NCBI GenBank assembly: GCA_934454525.1
Contig: CAKSFM010000013.1
Location: forward strand, 20,977 to 84,976
Direction of reading: 5' to 3'
Length of the DNA: 64,000 nt
Source: an uncultured Clostridia bacterium
GTDB lineage: Bacteria; Bacillota; Clostridia; UMGS1883
Shown piece by piece: positions 9,837 through 18,329 of the stretch. The notes under the pieces were generated by a model that worked only from the letters and a program-made list of their open reading frames with translations, had not been told where the DNA came from and made no database searches. How positions within the stretch are numbered: position 1 is the first letter of the stretch; every line of letters starts with the position of its first letter. The position numbers and the translations under genes are program-made.

Positions 9837-10146
9837 AACTTTTATCGATGACTGTTTAAACGGCGATGCCACACTTTTTAATTTAGATGATTATATTGAA
9901 TATTGGCACACTCATGACACTGAATTATCATTGCAGGATTTCCTTGGTATGACGGATTATGAATTTGAAACATGGGGAAAAAATTCCGATGCAATTATAA
10001 GAGATATTCTAAGATGCAGGCGCGAATCCATAGACTTTTCCGGCTATTCTATTCTGACCGACTCTCAAAGACTTGCTGCACGGTCATATGACCAAGACTC
10101 GATAGACGAGCTAACAAACGAGGGTGACAACGAAAATGAGGAATAG
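9826..10146 (+). CDS. Putative immunity/antitoxin protein for the E3-type toxin
   Basis: An acidic 106-residue protein with DYIEYWHTHDTELSLQDFLG followed by MTDYEFETWGKNSDAIIRDI. This 'W-H-x-H ... LG(M/L)T-x-x-E(Y/F)-x-x-W' pattern is one I recognise from small proteins encoded next to toxins in Firmicutes, but I cannot name a characterised family. It differs from the classical colicin E3 immunity protein. Its ATG lies inside the toxin gene with a strong ribosome binding site (AAGGGAGGAA), so the two are translationally coupled. Strong negative charge suits a partner that neutralises a basic RNase. The frame appears intact, while the gene after it is broken. Function is inferred from position. 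Confidence 0.65.
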   Translation: MYDKTFIDDCLNGDATLFNLDDYIEYWHTHDTELSLQDFLGMTDYEFETWGKNSDAIIRDILRCRRESIDFSGYSILTDSQRLAARSYDQDSIDELTNEGDNENEE

Positions 10147-10895
10147 GTTTGCGGCTGCAAAGAAATTTGCTACAGACATTATTAGAAAAAACGAACTGTC
10201 TCCGCCAATAAATCCAAGAGATATTATTGATTCATTTAATATAAAAATCATTGAAGAATCAAACAATTATGGAATTGAGGCATATTCGTCACTAAATGAT
10301 GACGTATGTATAACCATTAACCCTGAATTCACATTTCCTGCAAGGAAAAACTTCACTCTTGCACATTAATTGGGGCATATCGTTATTCCTTGGCATAACG
10401 GGGATGTAAAATGTGATACGGATACGCCATATATAAAAATTGACGGTCAGCATTAGCCACAGCCTGATAAGGAAGTATTGCCCTGCTAAACATCTTTTTT
10501 GCGAATTTCTGCGTTAAAAAAGGCTCGGAATCCGACAGGATTACTCGCTTTTTTGCCTTGAACTTCATCAAAAAATATTGTTTACAGGGTGCAAAGCAGT
10601 TTTGAAGGTCGGAATTTAAGATTTAGACTTAAAGAACGGCTTTCAAAACCAATACTTCCTTATCGGGTTGTGGCTTTTAATAGACACCCAGGAATTAGAG
10701 GCAAACATTTTTGCCTCAGAATTGTTAATGCCGTCCGAATGGGTAAAGTCACAAATTCCGAAAGATAAAATTGATTTAAAATATTTAATAGAATCTTTAC
10801 AGAAATCGGCAAATACCTCTATTATGGCATGCATGTATTCACTTGAAGAAAATCTTCCTCCGGGTAACATATTTTTTCTACATTTGGCAGATTAA
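10136..10895 (+). pseudogene. ImmA/IrrE-family metallopeptidase, inactivated by a stop codon and a palindromic insertion
   Basis: The start MRNRFAAAKKFATDIIRKNE and the later ANIFASELLMPSEWV are hallmarks of ImmA/IrrE (COG2856) peptidases, which cleave repressors or antitoxins. Two lesions are visible. First, the zinc-binding HELGH motif reads CAT-TAA-TTG-GGG-CAT (10364-10378): the catalytic Glu codon has become a stop, and the frame continues sensibly afterwards (HIVIPWHNGDVKCDTDTPYI). Second, a 221-base palindromic element (10455-10675) splits the gene between KIDGQ and LIDTQELEAN. The C-terminus runs into an IS3 transposase scrap near 10874. The gene overlaps the immunity gene by 11 bases. 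Together with the toxin pair it would once have formed a three-gene module, perhaps with regulated proteolysis of the antitoxin; that role is inference. Confidence 0.85.
10455..10675. mobile_element. MITE-like palindromic element inside the ImmA/IrrE pseudogene
   Basis: The ends at 10455-10480 and 10650-10675 are inverted repeats of 26 bases with two mismatches. The element contains no gene. Inside, a hairpin (GGAATCC at 10532-10538 opposite GGATTAC) sits between a GCGTTAAAA and a CGCTTTTTTGCCTT segment, followed by an ACAGGGTGCAAAGCA segment. The same order of segments occurs in the larger element at 34353-34636, so the two appear to be distant relatives with different ends. Insertion split a reading frame that is otherwise recognisable on both sides, which shows that this is inserted DNA. 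Confidence 0.7.
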
Positions 10896-11050
10896 AGGCT
10901 GAGATGTTTTATGGTGAGGAATTTGGCAGCTTTAATGCTTTCATTGATGGATAAAAAAGATATATTGATTATTACAATAATGAAAGGATTTCTATTAAGC
11001 TAAAAGGAATGAGTCCGGTACAATACCGAACTCATTCACAAGTAAGTTAA
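10874..11050 (+). pseudogene. IS3-family (IS150-like) transposase OrfB, C-terminal remnant
   Basis: One plus-strand frame reads TFGRLKAEMFYGEEFGSF, then an in-frame TAA, then KRYIDYYNNERISIKLKGMS and PVQYRTHSQVS before a stop. This is the characteristic C-terminus of IS3/IS150 integrases (FFGxLKxEM, YIxYYNxxRI, LxGxSPxxYR). Only about 58 codons remain and one is a stop, so the element is dead. Its left edge lies where the ImmA/IrrE pseudogene breaks off; its right edge touches the last codon of the GH2 remnant, so insertion or deletion by this element probably shaped both neighbours. Confidence 0.8.
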
Positions 11051-13068
11051 GATTTCATTTTTCTTACAGCGGTTTTATCATTTTGATTAAATGCAAAATT
11101 TTTATTTGCTGCGGCATATTTTATGTCCGAATGTAAGAATTTCAGAAGACTTTTCCTACTGACATTATTTTTCGGTTTAAAATCACTGCTGTTCATATAC
11201 TTCAATATTTCATATTTCAGCCATTGAGCGGCAGGGTTGGCATCATCAAAATTAAATCCGTACACAAGCAATCTTCCGTTCATTGCGGAAATTTCAAAAA
11301 GAGCAGCCTGTTTTATAACATATTTATGCGTTGAAACCACCTCAACAATCAGGTCAAACGGAATGTCTTCACATCCGAAGCATACGGCAGCTCCGCCCTC
11401 AAGCAATCCTGAAAACTGCCATCCGCAATAGCCATCGTGAGGCAAATCCTTAAATATCGGATGACTGTTTATAACAGTTGCTGTATTCCCGGACGTCCTC
11501 CCGGCAAGCGAGATTCTGTATGTTGTCGGGAGGGATTTAAAAGGCGCCGCCCCGAGAAGCAGAACATCTTTGCCTTGTTCAAGCAATGAAATAAGCTTTT
11601 TTTCCGAAATATCTTTTGCTGCAACTGTATTGCTGCCTTTTTTTATCTTTGCTTTTGGGAACAGATAAAGCTCCCATTCATTTTCAACCTCGCAGCCGGC
11701 AAAGCTCAGCCTTGCCTTAAGTACCATTGCCTTAGGTTTTTTTATTGCAGGCAAAGCAATTTTAAACCTGCCGAACTCACTGAGCGTTCCGTTTTCGATA
11801 AACGGAAGCTCTTTTTTTATACGCGCATACAGCTTTCTGCCAATATAAAGAGATGTTTCAAGCACTCCGTTTTTAATCGGAGCAGGCTTATAATTGGAAA
11901 CGGAAACGGCAAAATTAAGCTCGCCCTCCGAAATATAATTAACGTTTTTACCTATATCTGTCAGTAAAACAGCGTCATTGTTATACCTTAAAACATTCTT
12001 CACCGTTTCTCCGGGTTTAAGCTCATAAAATTCGTTCATCATCCCGACATCGTAACCGAATGTGTGCCAGTGGGTGTCAATCGGACCGAGAAAATCATAC
12101 CCCGAAACAGAATCGCTTTTCCTGACATTTTCAAAGCAATATTTCCGGATTCTGCGCTGCCATTGCGAAGAATTGCGGAAATACAGCGGCGCTTTTTTCA
12201 AAACTCCTTTTTCCGAAAGATGTCTTTCTATAGACGAAAACATGTCCGTCTTCCCTATGCGGCATGCATTGTACCTTTCTTTCAGAGAAAGATCCGTGTA
12301 TGTTCCGTCAATGCATATTTCATGGCTTAATCTCGGTTTGCCGTAAACCTTTGAACATTCGTCAACTTTAACGCTGTCTCCGTCAAGTGAAAAATAGCTG
12401 TGTGCACCGTTCGGATAAGAACAGTACAGATCGCAAAACTCACCTAAAATTTTCAGTCTGCCGGAGTTGTGCTCAAACGGCTCTTTAATAATATCCTTTT
12501 TTATATTCGGCTCGCACCAAAAATACTCCACGCCGCGCATTGCACTCATCGGCGCAAACAATGAATCTGTTTCCGAATGAACCAGATCGGCAAATCTTCT
12601 GATGTATTCAATAAAAGCCTCATCGAGCAGAAGCTCATTCCCGCAGCAGTATATAACAACCGATGTGTGCTTTTTGCAAAACTTAACAATATCCGCCCAT
12701 TCATCAAGAGTTGTATTGTTCGGGCACTCAACCTGAACCAATATTCCCAGTTCATCTGCCGCCTGCAAATATTCTTCCGCCGGAATATATGTATGAAATC
12801 TGATATAATTAAAGCCGAGCTTTTTTAATGTTTTAATAACTCTGACATAAAACTTCTTATCATGAGTCGGGTGAACCGTTTCCGGGAAATAGCCGTGTTC
12901 ACATGCACCGCGCAGATAATATGCGTTACCGTTCAGTCTGATTTTGGTTTTGCCGGCAGTCAGTCTGCGGACGCCGAATTGAAGCTCGGCGCAATATCCG
13001 CTGTCAGTAAGTGAATTATATATTATTTCTTCTCCCGGCGCAGCAGGATTCCATTGCAGCACATGCAC
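11047..13068 (-). pseudogene. GH2-family glycosidase lacking its N-terminal half
   Basis: The open frame of 673 codons begins near the end of the immunoglobulin-like domain (FGVRRLTAGKTKIRLNGNAY) and continues through a GH2 TIM barrel (YLRGACEHGYFPE, IRFHTYIPAEEYLQAADELG). The acid/base motif is present as CCGNELLL. A C-terminal region of about 300 residues follows. GH2 enzymes (beta-galactosidases, beta-glucuronidases and relatives) need the N-terminal jelly-roll domain of about 200 residues, which is missing. At 13058-13072 the sequence passes directly into an unrelated SGNH esterase in another frame, so a deletion fused two genes. There is no proper start: the only nearby one is GTG 13068. 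I therefore treat it as a remnant, though a truncated product could still be made. Confidence 0.7.
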
Positions 13069-13597
13069 CCTGCTGAATGGAGCTTCCGTAAATCACAATT
13101 TTTTTATCGGAATCATATTTATGGATACTCTCCGAAATCACAGCGTCATCGTCCGTTCCGATAAGGACTTCATCAACAGCTCCGTACGTTGGGAAATTCA
13201 GCAGGAAATCATATTCTTCGGATTTCTCAAAGTCGATAAGTATTCTTGTATATTCCTTTTCTCCGCTCATATTTTTTGAAACATCGTAAAATATAAACTC
13301 CCTGCCGTCCTTTGACAAATACAAATCCAGGCTTTGCTTTGAAACATCGCTTAAATGCGGAGCTTTGATATTGTCAAAAAACAGAGGCTTGTCCGAAAGC
13401 CGAACACTGACCTCAAGGTGCTTTAATATCCCGTGGAACCTAATCTAACCGCCTGCCGTTTCATTTGACAAACCGTCAACCGCCTCGGGTAATTTTATCT
13501 CGGGATTTACAGGCATCCGTCTGTAAATCCCATCTTTTTCGAAAAATGCAAAACCGTCTCTTCTGAAAGGATATTCTTTCGTATTACGCCAAATCAT
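13069..13597 (-). pseudogene. SGNH/GDSL hydrolase, N-terminal portion with internal stop
   Basis: From ATG 13597 the protein reads MIWRNTKEYPFRRDGFAFFE, and later LPEAVDGLSNETAGG, the typical N-terminal domain of secreted-carbohydrate SGNH esterases (SGNH_N). A TAG then replaces the conserved Gln of TAGGQIRF (near 13442-13444). The frame continues to IVIYGSSIQQGACA, the catalytic-serine block (family pattern GSSITQG), where it fuses to the GH2 remnant, so the rest of the hydrolase domain is gone. The start lies just behind the stop of the preceding amidohydrolase fragment, whose last codons form its ribosome binding site, showing that these once were coupled genes of one operon. Confidence 0.8.
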
Positions 13598-13599
13598 AT

Positions 13600-14101
13600 T
13601 TACCTCCCAAGCAAACCTTTTGCATTTCTGTAGAGGATCTTATATTTGTCCTCATCGCTGATGTGTGAAAACAGAACGCTTCCTATGCCGTAACCGGGGT
13701 CATACCATGGAATATCCGTTCCGAATGTTATCCGTTCCGCACCAACCGCATTAACCATTTTATCAACTATTCCGCTGTGACGATGAATATCACAAAGATC
13801 AAGATATGTGTTTTCGTACTTTTGGGCAACTTCAATTGCTATATCAAGCTCGCCCGGAGATGAATGACCCATAATAAAACGCGCATTTTTATATTTTGCA
13901 GCTGCTTTCTCAATGTGGCGCGGACCGTTATGCGGGTCATTATTTCCCCATGTGTGAATCAGAATCGGCAGACCGTATTTATTGGCATATTCCAATGCCG
14001 GAGCATAGTTTACTCCGTCAATCGGGTAGCGGTGATATGTCGGCAGAAATTTAAATCCGCCAATTCGGATGTATTTGTCATTTTCACAATACCACCTCCG
14101 A
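13600..14101 (-). pseudogene. Amidohydrolase-2-type TIM-barrel hydrolase, C-terminal fragment
   Basis: One frame reads YIRIGGFKFLPTYHRYPIDG, then LPILIHTWGNNDPHNGPRHI, FIMGHSSPGELDIAIEVAQK and AERITFGTDIPWYDPGYGIG. These are the metal-binding and active-site blocks of the amidohydrolase-2 superfamily (HTWG, MGHS, FGTDIPW). The N-terminal part with the first HxH metal site is absent, because the frame joins abruptly to the end of a phosphotriesterase-like gene. There is no credible start codon with a ribosome binding site. The C-terminus (YRNAKGLLGR) looks complete. Probably a deletion remnant; the intact paralogue at 19760-20548 belongs to the same superfamily. Confidence 0.75.
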
Positions 14102-14448
14102 CATAAGTCTTTCTATATTGCCGTGCGCAATTTTTTCAATTGATTTTTCGCCAAGCGTTGATGACAAAAGCGCCGCCATCGGACCGCCAGATTAAACCCT
14201 GCTTTTTTAATCCTGTTCAGTTCATCCTCAACAGAGTTTTCACTGTCAAGCACAGCATTGTCAAGGACGGCATAAGGATTTCTTGACAATGCACCGTAAT
14301 TATTCAGCTGAACCTTGTCATAAAAAATGCCGTTATCGAGGGGTGCGACCAAAGGTCGCAAATCTGAGAAAAAATGCTCGTGAGGAAGCGCCGCACTCAC
14401 CAATGACGCATCGGCTTCCCCATGAATAGTTTGCAGCATACTTACCAT
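14084..14448 (-). pseudogene. Phosphotriesterase-family amidohydrolase, internally deleted and frameshifted
   Basis: The start MVSMLQTIHGEADASLVSAA followed by LPHEHFFSDLRPL is the N-terminus of phosphotriesterase-like hydrolases (LPHEH carries the first metal ligands). The frame holds to about NRIKKAGFNL near 14190, then must change. In another frame GPMAALLSSTLGEKSIEKIA, then HGNIERLMSEVVL and a stop form a typical amidohydrolase C-terminus. About 200 residues of barrel are missing between the two. The gene is thus dead. Its start has a reasonable AAAAGGAATGG leader, and it would have headed the decaying operon 14448-11047. Confidence 0.75.
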
Positions 14449-14607
14449 TCCTTTTTATGTTATTCTATATTTAATTTATCACAAAAAAGGATGTGCTTCA
14501 ATCGTAAATTCGAATATTTTAAGGTATCAGCTTAATTATTATGTGCGGATTTACCAATATATCAGCAAAAAGAAGTGCAGCAAAACTAATTTCCCCTGTC
14601 TATTTGC

Positions 14608-14647
14608 CAAAAGAGAAGAGACTGTTTTAAAAGCCTCTTCTCTTTTG
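14608..14647 (-). terminator. Rho-independent terminator after rhaA
   Basis: Perfect 13-base-pair stem (CAAAAGAGAAGAG at 14608-14620 with its complement at 14635-14647) and a 14-base loop, a few bases downstream of the rhaA stop on the minus strand. The T-run is short, so efficiency is uncertain. It separates rhaA from the decaying operon downstream. Confidence 0.65.
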
Positions 14648-14653
14648 AATTGA

Positions 14654-15904
14654 TTATCTGTTTAACAGAACATCCTTTTCGTATGCCTTAATATCATCAA
14701 ACCAGCTCTTACCGGTCTTAACTCCGCACTGCTCACAGTACTCATTCCAGATATCTCCGAACGGAAGCGTTTTGATTTCTTCCTGCATCATCATAAGCTC
14801 TGTCAGACGATTCTCGTCCTGAAGCGCTCTCAGCTCGGCATTGGGTGTGCAAAGCGCTGAAAGAAGCGCTTTCTGCCAGCTTCTGAATCCGACAGTCCAT
14901 GCAGCAATTCTGTTGATGCTTGCGTCAAAGTAATCAAGCGCCATGTAAACGCGGTCAAGCGCGTCACAGCGAACGATTTCCTTAGCCATTTCCTTTGTTT
15001 CGTCATCAAGCAGAAGCACATGGTCACTGTCCCAGCGAACTCCGCGCGTTATATGCAGCGCAATTTCCGGGAAGAAGCAAAGCAGCGCCGGAATTTTGTC
15101 CGAAACAACTTCTGTCGGATGATAATGACCGTTATCCATGAGCGGCAGGCAGCCGTCATGCATTGCGGCAAATGAAAGCGTGAATTCCGCAGAACCTGCC
15201 GTGAATGACTCAACGCCGATTCCAAACACTTTTGATTCAACACAGGGTTTTACGAGATTTTTATCAAACGGCTCGGAAAGGATTTCTTCAATCGACTGCT
15301 TGTAACGCATTCTCGGACCCATTCTGTCAGCGGGAATATCCTTATATCCGTCGCCCGTCCATATGTTCATAACACAGGGAATACCCGTTTCCTGTGCAAA
15401 ATACTGCGAAATACGCACACAAGCCTTGCCGTGTTCAATCCAGAAGCGGCGCGTTTCCTCATCGGGACTTGAAAGCGTGAGACCGTCTTTAACCCTGGGG
15501 TGAGAGAAGAACGTTGGGTTAAAGTCAATGCCCATTCCTCTTTCCTTTGCGAAATCAACCCATTTCTTAAAATGCTTCGGCTCAAGCTTATCACGGTCAG
15601 CAAATTCGCCCTTTTCAAAAATCGCATAGCTTGCATGCAGATTCAGCTTCTTCTTTCCGGGGCAAAGCTTCATTGCCATATCCATGTCAGCCATCAGCTG
15701 TTCAGGTGTTTTTGCCTTTCCCGGGTAGTTACCGGTTGTCTGAATACCGCCGGTCAGCGGACCGTCATGGTCAAACCCCGTAACATCATCGCCCTGCCAG
15801 CAGTGCAGTGAAACAGGGATGTTTTTCAGTTTCGCAATTGCCGCATCGGTATCAACGCCGAAAGCCGCATAAAGCTCTTTTGCAGATTCATATCTTGTTT
15901 TCAT
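14654..15904 (-). CDS. rhaA: L-rhamnose isomerase
   Basis: A 416-residue protein of the normal length for RhaA, which converts L-rhamnose to L-rhamnulose in the cytoplasm using a divalent metal. Recognisable blocks: SLHCWQGDDVTGFDHDG near the N-terminus, GGIQTTGNYPGKA, KLNLHASYAIFE, the metal-binding LMDNGHYHPTE, and the late FDASINRIAAWTVGFRSWQK. The start at 15904 is preceded by AAAAGGAGAACGAG. No rhamnulokinase or rhamnulose-phosphate aldolase is in the window. The gene lies behind an AraC-type regulator and an SGNH hydrolase, which suggests release and uptake of rhamnose from deacetylated rhamnose-containing polymers such as rhamnogalacturonan. A palindrome upstream may be an operator. 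Confidence 0.95.
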   Translation of the reverse strand: MKTRYESAKELYAAFGVDTDAAIAKLKNIPVSLHCWQGDDVTGFDHDGPLTGGIQTTGNYPGKAKTPEQLMADMDMAMKLCPGKKKLNLHASYAIFEKGEFADRDKLEPKHFKKWVDFAKERGMGIDFNPTFFSHPRVKDGLTLSSPDEETRRFWIEHGKACVRISQYFAQETGIPCVMNIWTGDGYKDIPADRMGPRMRYKQSIEEILSEPFDKNLVKPCVESKVFGIGVESFTAGSAEFTLSFAAMHDGCLPLMDNGHYHPTEVVSDKIPALLCFFPEIALHITRGVRWDSDHVLLLDDETKEMAKEIVRCDALDRVYMALDYFDASINRIAAWTVGFRSWQKALLSALCTPNAELRALQDENRLTELMMMQEEIKTLPFGDIWNEYCEQCGVKTGKSWFDDIKAYEKDVLLNR

Positions 15905-15950
15905 TTTCGCTCGTTCTCCTTTTCATAATAATTTATTTGTATTTTATCAC

Positions 15951-15967
15951 ATTTGCGCTGCGCAAAT
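15951..15967. promoter_or_regulatory. Palindromic candidate operator upstream of rhaA
   Basis: ATTTGCGC-T-GCGCAAAT at 15951-15967 is a perfect 8+8 inverted repeat between the AraC gene and rhaA, next to an AT-rich stretch (GATAAAAT on the minus strand) that could be the -10 region. Two-fold symmetry is more typical of LacI/GntR-type than AraC-type sites, so the binding protein is unknown. Confidence 0.4.
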
Positions 15968-15997
15968 AAAGTCACTCATTTGACTGAAAAAGTGTCC

Positions 15998-16954
15998 TTA
16001 TTTGCAAAAGCGGTATCTGCGCGGTGAAACGCCGAAACGCCCCTTGAATATGCGGTGAAAGTAGCTGAAATTCGAATATCCCACATATCGGCAAACCTCA
16101 CCGACTTTCAGATTTGTTGTCCTTAAAAGATAGCATGCCTGTTCCAGGCGTTTATCCTGCAAAAGCTCCGTGAAAGTCTTACCGGACTGTTTTTTTATTT
16201 CTCTGCTCAGCCAGCAGGCATCATAATGCAGCTCGCTCGCGGCACAGCCAAGCTCGGCGGCAGCATAGTTTGCGTCAATATAGCGCAGAATGTTCAGCAT
16301 CAGCCCGCTGCCCGACTGTTCTTCGGTTGAAAGGCTGTCTGTGTGATTTGCAAGCTGCATGAACAAAAGACCCATCGTAAGCTGGTTTATGCTGCGCTTG
16401 TTGCTCTGCCGGTTTAAAAGCGTCCAGATGAGATTTTCAACAAGATTCTGCACCGGCAAAACATCCGCAACCTTAAAATGAAGCATATCGACGCCGTTTT
16501 CGCCGCCGCGCATGCATCCGATCAGAAAGTCATGAATCTGATTGCCGGTTTCGTCAATCAGGCGCACAGCGGTGTCGAAAAACTGCGGCAGGATAATAAA
16601 ATTAACCGCAATATCTTTTTCCGAAGCCGGAAGTATTTCCTGCTCGGCATTCTGATTCAGAATCAAAAGCTCGCCGCATCTCAGCGTTATTTTGTTTCCG
16701 TTTATAATATGAACGGTTTCTCCGCTGCACATATATATCATTTCAACATAATTGTGCGTATGCTTCGGAAAATGCGCAAACCTCGTGTGAGGGCGCAGCG
16801 TGATAAGCTTTCCGTGCTCAAGCAAAAGCGCCGCATCTATTCTTTCGGAGTCCGCGTCCATATAGATGGCACGGTCAATTTCCCTCCGCCCCTCAAGCAG
16901 GCTTTTTTCCTCGGGCGTAATTTTTTTTAATCTGTTCAGAAGCTCATCATTCAC
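15998..16954 (-). CDS. AraC-family transcriptional regulator next to rhaA
   Basis: 318 residues. The N-terminal cupin fold is visible in FAHFPKHTHNYVEMIYMCSG followed by NKITLRCGELLILNQNAEQE. The C-terminal DNA-binding domain carries ASELHYDACWLSREIKKQSG and the AraC signature VGYSNFSYFHRIFKGRFGVS PRRYR. RhaS/RhaR regulators of rhamnose genes belong to this family, so it may sense rhamnose or a related sugar, but the pairing rests on position (93 bases upstream of rhaA, same strand). It starts 15 bases after the SGNH hydrolase gene, which points to co-transcription with the genes upstream. Confidence 0.85.
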   Translation of the reverse strand: MNDELLNRLKKITPEEKSLLEGRREIDRAIYMDADSERIDAALLLEHGKLITLRPHTRFAHFPKHTHNYVEMIYMCSGETVHIINGNKITLRCGELLILNQNAEQEILPASEKDIAVNFIILPQFFDTAVRLIDETGNQIHDFLIGCMRGGENGVDMLHFKVADVLPVQNLVENLIWTLLNRQSNKRSINQLTMGLLFMQLANHTDSLSTEEQSGSGLMLNILRYIDANYAAAELGCAASELHYDACWLSREIKKQSGKTFTELLQDKRLEQACYLLRTTNLKVGEVCRYVGYSNFSYFHRIFKGRFGVSPRRYRFCK

Positions 16955-16969
16955 AGGTTCACCCTCTTA

Positions 16970-17773
16970 TTACCACTTAAATTCGGAATTGTGATAAGGT
17001 GTTCCGACAAATCCTATCTGCGTAAAATCCTCGGGATTATTCCTTATTATATAATCTATGTACGACTCAACCATAAGCGCCGTCAGTCTGTATCCTGCTG
17101 CGTTCATATGACCGGCAAGGAAGAAATTGCGGTAAAATTCCTCATCATAAACAGGCGCATATTTGCGCAGGTCGAGAACATAGCAGTTTTCGAACATATC
17201 CGCAAGCTCATAAATCAGCTTTGCGTGTTTATCTCCCCATTCCTCGCGCGGAGCGTCTTTTGTGTGGCGCGGAATTGTCATCAGGAAAAACTTTGCTTTC
17301 GGCTGCATTTCCTGATATTTTGCAATTATTTTAGCATAGTACCCTGCAAATGTCGGGTTGTTTTTTGCGCTGTCCGAAAGATCAACATCGGCTGTGCTGC
17401 CAAGCTCGAAGTCACCGTTTATAAAACCTGTGATATCATTCACGCCAAGGGCAATAATATATGCACGGCATTTATATTTATCGCTGAAAAAGTTCTGCTC
17501 GCGCGCCATATCGAAAAATGTGCTTGAACACAGTCCGCCGCGCGACAGATTTAGAACCTCGCTCCCTGTGTCACGCGCAAGGAATTGTCCCCACGAATAT
17601 TCGTAATGATCATGATAACCGCGGTTTCCGTTCTCAAATGATTCGAATTCGCCCGATGAAAGGCTGTCTCCGATGCAGGCAATTTTTCTGAAAATGCCGC
17701 AGAATCCACCGTTGACCGCTATATTGTCAAGCGGTTTTTCATTTTTGTTCGCTGTAAATTTTGATAAATCCAT
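16970..17773 (-). CDS. SGNH/GDSL-family hydrolase (probable carbohydrate esterase)
   Basis: 267 residues with the four SGNH blocks: IACIGDSLSSGEFES (catalytic Ser), LNLSRGGLCSS (Gly), IALGVNDITGF (Asn) and FLAGHMNAAGYRLTALM (Asp/His region). There is no signal peptide, so it acts in the cytoplasm. SGNH enzymes of such clusters commonly remove acetyl groups from imported oligosaccharides such as rhamnogalacturonan fragments; here this is inferred from the adjacent rhamnose isomerase. The start is preceded by AAAAGGAGTAACAACG. Confidence 0.8.
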   Translation of the reverse strand: MDLSKFTANKNEKPLDNIAVNGGFCGIFRKIACIGDSLSSGEFESFENGNRGYHDHYEYSWGQFLARDTGSEVLNLSRGGLCSSTFFDMAREQNFFSDKYKCRAYIIALGVNDITGFINGDFELGSTADVDLSDSAKNNPTFAGYYAKIIAKYQEMQPKAKFFLMTIPRHTKDAPREEWGDKHAKLIYELADMFENCYVLDLRKYAPVYDEEFYRNFFLAGHMNAAGYRLTALMVESYIDYIIRNNPEDFTQIGFVGTPYHNSEFKW

Positions 17774-17861
17774 CGTTGTTACTCCTTTTATTGTAATTTA
17801 TATATTCCGGCAATCAATAAAGATATTTCGCAAGCCGAAATTTATAACCTTATGCTTTCTG

Positions 17862-18245
17862 TTACGGGATCAATTTTTTAACCATATTTGCGGAACCCGT
17901 TCCTTTAAGAAAAACTGTATTAAACTCATGAATACCGGTCAGCGGCGGGCAGCTGAACTGTGCAATTTCATAATCGATTGCCTGCCTGTCAACCCTGATT
18001 TTTTTGCATAGTCCAGACACTTTTACATGCTCCGGGTTGGTTTTGTATCGCTCCAAATCCTCCATTGTTTCAAATTCCGAAATCAGAATCGCGTCATATT
18101 CGTTTTTCGGATTGATATTTATACCGGTTTCCATGCTTTTTATTTCGGGAATAATGTCTTTGAGTCTATTCAACTCACCTAAAAACTTTCTCATGTTTTC
18201 TTCTTCATTTTCACGGAATTTCCATATTACAATATGTTTTATCAT
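17862..18245 (-). CDS. Dabb (stress-responsive alpha/beta-barrel) domain protein
   Basis: Starting at ATG 18245 with GGAGGGCAAAA before it, the 127-residue product begins MIKHIVIWKFRENEEENMRK, the standard opening of dimeric alpha/beta-barrel proteins. The usual ISEFETMEDLERYKTNPEHV block follows. An extra 20 residues upstream in the frame lack a ribosome binding site and were not used. Dabb proteins are small and often sit in sugar-degradation clusters; the role is unknown. The C-terminus ends CPPLTGIHEFNTVFLKGTGS and a few more residues, a little longer than the basic 100-residue domain. Confidence 0.8.
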   Translation of the reverse strand: MIKHIVIWKFRENEEENMRKFLGELNRLKDIIPEIKSMETGININPKNEYDAILISEFETMEDLERYKTNPEHVKVSGLCKKIRVDRQAIDYEIAQFSCPPLTGIHEFNTVFLKGTGSANMVKKLIP

Positions 18246-18329
18246 TTTTGCCCTCCGCAGCTCCCTTTCTTTCTGGATTTTATCACATACCGCACCCAAA
18301 ATCAACAGCGCGGCGGCAAAAAAGTATTT

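Noticed and set aside
9826..10146. Partner protein as a classical colicin E3 immunity protein
   Set aside because: The sequence lacks the known E3 immunity pattern; only its position and acidity point to immunity.
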